From Burkholderiales bacterium (GTDB lineage Bacteria > Pseudomonadota > Gammaproteobacteria > Burkholderiales > SG8-39): a DNA stretch of 11,055 nt. The first letter of the stretch is position 1, and every line of letters begins with the position of its first letter. Position numbers and translations under genes: made by a program. The notes under the pieces are model-generated. The model ran no database searches and was not told the origin of the DNA. It saw only the letters and a list, made by a program, of their open reading frames with translations. Below, piece after piece: positions 7,243 to 11,055 of this stretch. The DNA lies in assembly GCA_020846575.1 (NCBI GenBank), contig JADLDQ010000003.1, forward strand, positions 1 to 11,055, in the 5' to 3' direction.

Positions 7243-7361
7243 CCGCGCGCTGGCGCGCGGGATTCTCTGCCCCGCGCTGCGCGCGCGGGATTCTCTGCCC
7301 CGCGCTGCGCGCGCGGGATTCTCTGCTCCGCGCTGCGCGCGACGGATGCTTCCCGTCGCGC
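7243..7361. repeat. Cluster of hairpins including 28-bp tandem repeat
   Basis: A 28-bp unit beginning GATTCTCTGCCCCGCGC occurs at 7261-7288, 7289-7316 and 7317-7344; the first two copies are identical and the third diverges slightly. Each of the first two contains a perfect 7-bp stem, CCCGCGC/GCGCGGG, with a TGCGC loop (7271-7289 and 7299-7317). A diverged preceding copy forms an 8-bp stem at 7243-7250/7253-7260. A last hairpin, CGCGACGG/CCGTCGCG (7338-7345/7353-7360, extendable by one pair), closes the run. The cluster starts 68 bases after the ubiH stop. It resembles REP/BIME-like intergenic palindromes or an mRNA 3'-end structure. There are no unique spacers, so it is not a CRISPR array. 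Confidence 0.75.
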
Positions 7362-7428
7362 TGCCGGACTCGGAGCGCGCAGCCGCGCCCGTGCCGTCGC
7401 GGGGATCGCGCCGCGCGGCGCGCCTGCG

Positions 7429-8586
7429 TTAGATCCCGAAGCCGAACATGGCGCGGCGAGCGAGCAGCCTGCGCGCCGGCGGCAGCAGGTCGAAGACCGC
7501 CAGTGCGGCGCCGCGCGCCGCGCCGAGGATCGCGCTGTCGTTGGAGAACGCCCGGACCAGCGCATCGGTGAACGCGATTTCGCCGCGCCGGTCGGCGCAG
7601 CGCCGGCGCGCAAAGCCGCGCCCGAACGGCGGGCGTCCGATCTCGCGCGCGCGCGCGGCGCGCAGCAACTGCGCCAGTTCCCAGGCGTCGCGCAGGCCGA
7701 GATTCAGTCCCTGGCCGGCGACCGGATGCAGCGTCTGCGACGCGTTGCCGACCGCGATCACCCGCTCGCCTGCCGGCGCGGCGCCCCTGTGCAGTGCGAG
7801 CGCGAAGCGGCTGCGCGGCCCCGCGGCGGTGAAACGGCCCAGACGGCGGCCGAAGGCCTCGCCGAGCTTCTCGAGGAATTCGTGCTCCCCGAGCGCGCAC
7901 AACGCCTGTGCCGGCTCGTGCGCCGTGCACCAGATGAGCGCGAGGCGCTCGGCCCAGGGCAGGAGCGCGAGCGGGCCCCGGGGTGTGAAGCGCTCGAACG
8001 CGGTGTTCCGGTGGGGCGCCTGCGTCCACACCTGCGCGACGACGGCGCTCTGGCCGTCATCGCGCGCCGCGCCTCGATGCGCCGCGGGCGTGCCCTCGGC
8101 GAGCACCAGCAGCCGCGCGCGCAGGACGCTCGGTGTCGCGCCGCCCGCCTTGTCCGGCGCGCACTGCACCGACACGCCGCTCGCGTCTTCGCTCCATTGC
8201 GATACGCGGGCGCCGAGGCGCGCGCGCGGGGCAAGCCGGTCGATCTCGCGCCGGAGGGCGTCGCACAGCGATTGATAAGAGGCCACGCAGCCCAGCGCCG
8301 GCACGCCCAGATCCGATGCCTCGATGCGGGCGCTCCCGAACGCGCCGCGCTGCGACACGTGCACCGTGCGTATCGGCGTGGTCTGAATCCGGGCGGCGAG
8401 GCCGAGGCGCTCGAGCAGCAGTTCGCTGCCGCGCGCGAGCGCGACCGGGCGCTCGGCGCCGGCCTCCTGCATGCCGATCAGGCGCCAGCGCAGCCCGGAG
8501 CCCGCGAGCGCGATCGCGAGCAGCATGCCCACCGGCCCGGCGCCGGCGATCAGCACGTCGTGCTCGGGTGCGGGTTCGGCGTTCAC
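7429..8586 (-). CDS. ubiH: UbiH-type FAD-dependent ubiquinone biosynthesis hydroxylase
   Basis: Flavin monooxygenase of the UbiH/UbiF/VisC/COQ6 family, hydroxylating an octaprenylphenol ring in aerobic ubiquinone synthesis. 385 residues. The N-terminal FAD dinucleotide motif is GAGPVG (15-20). TVHVSQRG (74-81), AFERFTPRGPLALLP (196-210) and FGRRLGRFTAAG follow E. coli UbiH. The second flavin motif, GNASQTLHPVAGQGLNLGLRD (280-300), has Asn-Ala like UbiH, whereas UbiF has Asp-Ala, which favours UbiH; UbiM or another paralogue cannot be excluded. The usual ADG flavin/NADPH-associated motif reads AEG (E164) here. The start is GTG at 8586, giving MNAEPAPEHDVLIAG; no Shine-Dalgarno is clear and no nearby ATG fits. 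It lies 120 bases after pepP, the classic pepP–ubiH pairing. Confidence 0.88.
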   Translation of the reverse strand: MNAEPAPEHDVLIAGAGPVGMLLAIALAGSGLRWRLIGMQEAGAERPVALARGSELLLERLGLAARIQTTPIRTVHVSQRGAFGSARIEASDLGVPALGCVASYQSLCDALRREIDRLAPRARLGARVSQWSEDASGVSVQCAPDKAGGATPSVLRARLLVLAEGTPAAHRGAARDDGQSAVVAQVWTQAPHRNTAFERFTPRGPLALLPWAERLALIWCTAHEPAQALCALGEHEFLEKLGEAFGRRLGRFTAAGPRSRFALALHRGAAPAGERVIAVGNASQTLHPVAGQGLNLGLRDAWELAQLLRAARAREIGRPPFGRGFARRRCADRRGEIAFTDALVRAFSNDSAILGAARGAALAVFDLLPPARRLLARRAMFGFGI

Positions 8587-8706
8587 CGGCAGGCAAGCCG
8601 GCGAGGGCGTTCGGGCGGGTGTGGCCGGGCGGCCGGCGCGCGCGGGTTCACCGGTCCGGCCCTGCGCGTCGCGCCGGGAATTCGTCCTCGAGACGGCCCG
8701 GCGGGC

Positions 8707-10011
8707 TCATTCGCGTCCGACGAGGCTTTCGATCTCCGCGATCGACTTCGGCGTCGAGGCGGTGATCACCTCGTTCCCGGATGGCGTCACCAGCACGTCG
8801 TCCTCGATGCGCACGCCGGTGTTCCAGAACTGTTCCGGCACGCCTTCGGCCGGCCGGATGTAGCAGCCCGGTTCGACGGTGAGCATCATGCCCGGCTCGA
8901 GCGCTCGCCATTCGCCGTCCTTCTTGTACTCGCCGGCGTCGTGCACGTCCAGACCCAGCCAGTGTCCGGTGCGGTGCATGTAGAAACGCTTGTAGTCCTC
9001 GGACTCGATCACGCGCTCGAGCGGTCCCTGGCACAGACCCAGGTCCACGAAACCCTGCGACAGGGTGCGCACCGCCGCCGCGTGCGGTTCGTCCCAGCGC
9101 CGCCCCGGGGCCACGCTCGCGATGGCGGCGCGCTGCGCTGCGAGCACCAGCTCGTAGATCTCGCGCTGCACCGCGGAGAAGCGCCCGCCCACCGGCCAGG
9201 TGCGCGTGATGTCGCTGGCGTAGCCATCCAGCTCGCAGCCGGCGTCCACCAGCAGCAGTTCACCATCGCGCAGCGCGGCGCCGTTGTCGCGGTAGTGCAG
9301 CACGCAGGCGTTGGCGCCGCCGGCGACGACCGGCCAGTAGGCGGGGAACTGCGCGCCTGCGCGCCGGAAGGCGTACAGGAGCTGCGCCTCGATCTCGTAC
9401 TCGGTGCGCCCGGGACGCGTGGCGCGCATCGCCCCCAGGTGCGCATCGCACGAGATCTCCGCGGCGCGGCGCATGATGGCGATCTCCGAGTCGTCCTTGA
9501 ACAGGCGCATCTCGTCCAGCGCCACCCGCACGTCGCGGATGTCCGAGGGTGCGCCCAGCCCGCTGCGCGCCTGTGCGCGCACGCGGTTCAGCCAGCCGAG
9601 CACGCGGGTGTCCCACGCTGCGTCGGCGCCGGGCGCGTAGTACAGCGCCGGCTGCTCGGCCAGGAGCGCGGGCATCATCTCATCGAGCTTGGAGAAGGCG
9701 TGCGCCTCGTCCACCCCGAAGCGCTCGCGCGCCGCCTCCGGCCCGAAGCGCAGTCCTTCCCAGAGCTCCCGGTCCGGATTCCTGTCGCGACAGAAAAGCA
9801 GCGATCGCGGTTCGCTGCCGGCGATGAGAACGAGCGCCGCTTCGGGTTCGGGGAAACCCGTCAGGTAGTAGAAATAGCTGTCGAACCGGTACAGGTAGTC
9901 GCTGTCGCGGTTGCGCAGCCGCTCGGGCGCGGTCGGGACGAAGGCGAGGCCCTTGTCCATGCGCGCCTGGAGCCGCCTGCGGCGCTCTACCTGCGGGGTG
10001 AAGTCCTGCAT
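8707..10011 (-). CDS. pepP: Xaa-Pro aminopeptidase (M24B)
   Basis: Cytoplasmic metalloenzyme removing an N-terminal residue that precedes proline. 434 residues, close to E. coli PepP (441). The N-terminal creatinase-like domain includes RDSDYLYRFDSYFYYLTGFPEPEA (35-58 region). The C-terminal pita-bread domain carries all five dinuclear-metal ligands: D256 (LLVDAG), D267 (YASDITR), H350 (RTGHWLGL), E380 (TVEPG) and E403 (VRIEDD). The conserved active-site histidines H239 and H357 (DVHD) are also present, so it should be active. The ATG at 10011 has no Shine-Dalgarno; a TATACT hexamer lies six bases upstream (see separate entry). The gap to murU is only 36 bases. Linkage to ubiH is conserved in many gamma- and betaproteobacteria, although no direct biochemical tie is known. 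Confidence 0.96.
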   Translation of the reverse strand: MQDFTPQVERRRRLQARMDKGLAFVPTAPERLRNRDSDYLYRFDSYFYYLTGFPEPEAALVLIAGSEPRSLLFCRDRNPDRELWEGLRFGPEAARERFGVDEAHAFSKLDEMMPALLAEQPALYYAPGADAAWDTRVLGWLNRVRAQARSGLGAPSDIRDVRVALDEMRLFKDDSEIAIMRRAAEISCDAHLGAMRATRPGRTEYEIEAQLLYAFRRAGAQFPAYWPVVAGGANACVLHYRDNGAALRDGELLLVDAGCELDGYASDITRTWPVGGRFSAVQREIYELVLAAQRAAIASVAPGRRWDEPHAAAVRTLSQGFVDLGLCQGPLERVIESEDYKRFYMHRTGHWLGLDVHDAGEYKKDGEWRALEPGMMLTVEPGCYIRPAEGVPEQFWNTGVRIEDDVLVTPSGNEVITASTPKSIAEIESLVGRE

Positions 10012-10017
10012 CGCGCA

Positions 10018-10023
10018 AGTATA
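10018..10023 (-). promoter_or_regulatory. Possible -10 element giving a leaderless pepP transcript
   Basis: TATACT is read on the minus strand six bases before the pepP ATG, a 5/6 match to TATAAT in sequence where AT-rich hexamers are rare. Transcription would begin at or next to the A of the start codon, which would fit the absence of a Shine-Dalgarno. No matching -35 is visible at 16-18 bases (the hexamer there is GC-rich), which weakens the call. Read-through from murU is the simpler alternative. Confidence 0.25.
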
Positions 10024-10047
10024 GTGGAAGGCGGCGCGCGATCCGCT

Positions 10048-10764
10048 TCAGCGGGCAGCGCGCTCGGGCGCGCGCCCTGCGCCCTGCGCCCGGCGGCGCG
10101 AGCGCAGCGCCCGGTCGAGCGCCGCCAGGCGCGCGGGCGTACCGACGTCCCGCCATCGGCCGCGGTACAGTTCGCCGCTCACCGCGTCGCGGGCGATCGC
10201 CTCGCGCAGCAGCGCCGCGAGCCGCAGTGTCGCGCCCGGCGCGATGCGGGCAAACAGTCGCGGGTGGTACAGCCCGATGCCCGAGTAGGTGAAGCGCGCG
10301 CTGTCGCGTTCGCGCACGCGCTCGCCTTGCAGCGCGAAATCGCCCGCGCGGTGATGCGCCGGGTTGGGCACCAGGACGAGGTGCGCGCCGGCGAACCCCG
10401 CGGTGCGCGCCGCCAGCCGCCGGAAGTCGAACTCGCAGTAGACGTCGCCCGATACCGCGACGAAGGGCGCCGCGCCCAGCAGCGGCAGCGCCTGCGCGAT
10501 GCCCCCCGCGGTCTCCAGCGCCTCGGGTTCGTGCGAGTAGCGGATCGCCACGCCGAGCGCCGTACCGTCGCCGAGCGCGTCGCGGACGCGGCCGGCGAGA
10601 TGCGAGACGTTGATCACGATGTCGCGGATTCCCGCACGGCGCAGCCGCTCGATGGTCCAGGCGACCAGCGGCCGGCCGCCGGCTTCCAGCAGCGGCTTGG
10701 GCGTCGCGTCGGTGAGAGGACGCATGCGTTCGCCCCGACCCGCGGCGAGGATCATGGCCTTCAT
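10048..10764 (-). CDS. murU: N-acetylmuramate-1-phosphate uridylyltransferase
   Basis: Sugar nucleotidyltransferase that converts MurNAc-1-phosphate and UTP to UDP-MurNAc, bypassing de novo synthesis through MurA. 238 residues. The Rossmann-like fold starts MKAMILAAGRGERMRPLTD (1-19) with the nucleotide loop and K23 in TPKPL. GDGTALGVAIRYSHEPEALE (65-84), GGIAQALPLLG, SGDVY with D107 and NPAHHRAGDF (134-143) follow, then SGELYRGRWRDVGTPARL. These match Pseudomonas MurU closely as I recall it. Downstream of amgK, that specific function is favoured over a generic GlmU/RmlA-type enzyme. The last 19 residues form an Arg/Ala-rich tail. The ATG at 10764 is chosen because MKAMILAAG is the family N-terminus and GGAG lies 12 bases upstream; the in-frame ATG at 10776 overlaps that GGAG and would add MPPA. 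Confidence 0.9.
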   Translation of the reverse strand: MKAMILAAGRGERMRPLTDATPKPLLEAGGRPLVAWTIERLRRAGIRDIVINVSHLAGRVRDALGDGTALGVAIRYSHEPEALETAGGIAQALPLLGAAPFVAVSGDVYCEFDFRRLAARTAGFAGAHLVLVPNPAHHRAGDFALQGERVRERDSARFTYSGIGLYHPRLFARIAPGATLRLAALLREAIARDAVSGELYRGRWRDVGTPARLAALDRALRSRRRAQGAGRAPERAAR

Positions 10765-10795
10765 CGCCGGCGGCATCTCCCGCCCGGGTTCGCGT

Positions 10796-10885
10796 TCGCC
10801 ATGGGGTTCGAACTCTCAGGAAACAGAATCGGGAAAGCCCTGTTTTTCCATGGAGCACTTATCCCGCGCCGCGGGACCGCGATGC
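10796..10885. other. amgK–murU spacer with inverted repeats
   Basis: This patch is less GC-rich than its surroundings. AAACAG (10821-10826) is repeated inverted as CTGTTT (10840-10845), with an inner GGG-AAAG-CCC (10831-10840) partly overlapping the arm. A second hairpin, TCCCGC-GCC-GCGGGA, lies at 10862-10876, ten bases past the amgK stop. CCATGG occurs at 10799-10804 and 10849-10854. It may serve as a local promoter/operator or an mRNA processing point; none is demonstrable from sequence alone. Confidence 0.35.
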
Positions 10886-11055
10886 TCAGAAGGTGTGCCC
10901 GACCTGGACCGGCCGTGGATCGAGCTCCTCGAGCAGGCGAGCGAGCGGTGCGAGCTCGCGGTAGCGCCGGCAGGTGGCGCGAAGGTAACCGAGAACGCGC
11001 GGCTGGTCGGTGAGGTAGCGGTTCTTGCCGTCGCGGTAGCACAGGCGCGCGAAGA
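10886..11055 (-). CDS. amgK: AmgK-type MurNAc/GlcNAc anomeric kinase, C-terminal part (cut by window edge)
   Basis: The last 55 codons of a protein entering from the high-coordinate edge, ending in TGA. Visible motifs are FARLCYRDGKNRYLTDQPRV (1-20 of the fragment), YLRATCRRYRELAPLARLLEE and the terminal VGHTF. This resembles the end of the APH-type phosphotransferases annotated as AmgK. These phosphorylate the anomeric carbon of MurNAc and GlcNAc to supply MurU. The kinase catalytic loop is outside the window, so the call rests on tail similarity and the downstream murU. The 121-base gap to murU contains an AT-rich patch. Confidence 0.75.
   Translation of the reverse strand, partial: FARLCYRDGKNRYLTDQPRVLGYLRATCRRYRELAPLARLLEELDPRPVQVGHTF

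Larger units (their letters stand above)
6868..7428. other. 561-base intergenic region between ubiH and dusB
   Basis: No credible gene. Open frames here are Arg/Ala-rich, resemble no family and mirror the GC bias. The region holds the dusB promoter candidate near 6910-6938 and a perfect hairpin at 7123-7143. Beside that hairpin is a triple heptamer (AACGGCG, AACGGCG, AACGGGG; 7143-7163). A hairpin cluster with a 28-bp tandem repeat runs from 7243 to 7361. A short AT-rich patch near 7030-7050 and an A-run near 7178-7184 break the GC-rich background. No T-rich tract follows any hairpin closely on the minus strand, so no classical Rho-independent terminator for ubiH can be assigned. Confidence 0.7.

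Noticed and set aside
7261..7344. CRISPR-like repeat array
   Set aside because: The 28-bp units abut directly with no unique spacers, number only three, and no cas gene is present.
6911..7613. Several Arg-rich minus-strand open frames between ubiH and dusB
   Set aside because: No homology, no ribosome-binding sites, overlapping alternatives in different frames, and one runs into ubiH out of frame; best explained by GC bias.
10801..10830. tRNA-like T-arm (GGTTCGAAC) on the plus strand, considered as a tRNA or attachment-site remnant
   Set aside because: The flanking stem needs two G-T pairs, no anticodon or D arm lies upstream, and there is no CCA or integrase.
7120..11013. A 1297-codon open frame on the plus strand antisense to ubiH, pepP and murU
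   Set aside because: Its product is Arg/Ala/Gly/His-rich without any recognisable domain, and it lies opposite three well-supported genes. High-GC codon bias on the minus strand removes stops from this antisense frame.
1..11055. Novel defence, mobile or biosynthetic system
   Set aside because: Apart from the pseudoprotease and the hairpin cluster, every gene is a recognisable core-genome family on one strand in a conserved order.

Overview
The window is a very GC-rich stretch in which every recognisable gene is read from the minus strand. The layout is typical of a proteobacterial chromosome, most likely a betaproteobacterium. The order amgK–murU–pepP–ubiH–dusB–fis–purH–purD–hemF is what I would expect in that class. 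The short Fis without the E. coli N-terminal arm and the UbiH-type ubiquinone hydroxylase agree. There is no sign of phage, transposase, integrase, CRISPR or any other acquired island.

In transcription order (high to low coordinates) the window starts with the last 55 codons of amgK and a complete murU, the two sugar-activation steps of the MurNAc recycling route. Next come pepP (Xaa-Pro aminopeptidase) and ubiH (ubiquinone biosynthesis monooxygenase). A 561-base non-coding gap follows. It holds a run of strong hairpins, including a 28-bp tandem repeat, and a candidate dusB promoter. Then come dusB–fis, tightly coupled as in many proteobacteria, and purH and purD (the last two steps of IMP synthesis and the second step). 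hemF (oxygen-dependent coproporphyrinogen oxidase) follows. Last are a trypsin/HtrA-fold PDZ protein that has lost its catalytic triad and the N-terminal third or so of a secreted M48 metallopeptidase, cut by the window edge.

Functionally this is mostly housekeeping: cell-wall recycling, quinone and haem synthesis, tRNA modification, nucleoid regulation and purine synthesis. A dusB–fis promoter with a GC-rich discriminator would tie part of it to growth rate. I do not see a convincing new multi-gene system. The least explained items are the catalytically dead HtrA-like protein next to the M48 peptidase, and the tandem hairpin cluster between ubiH and dusB.
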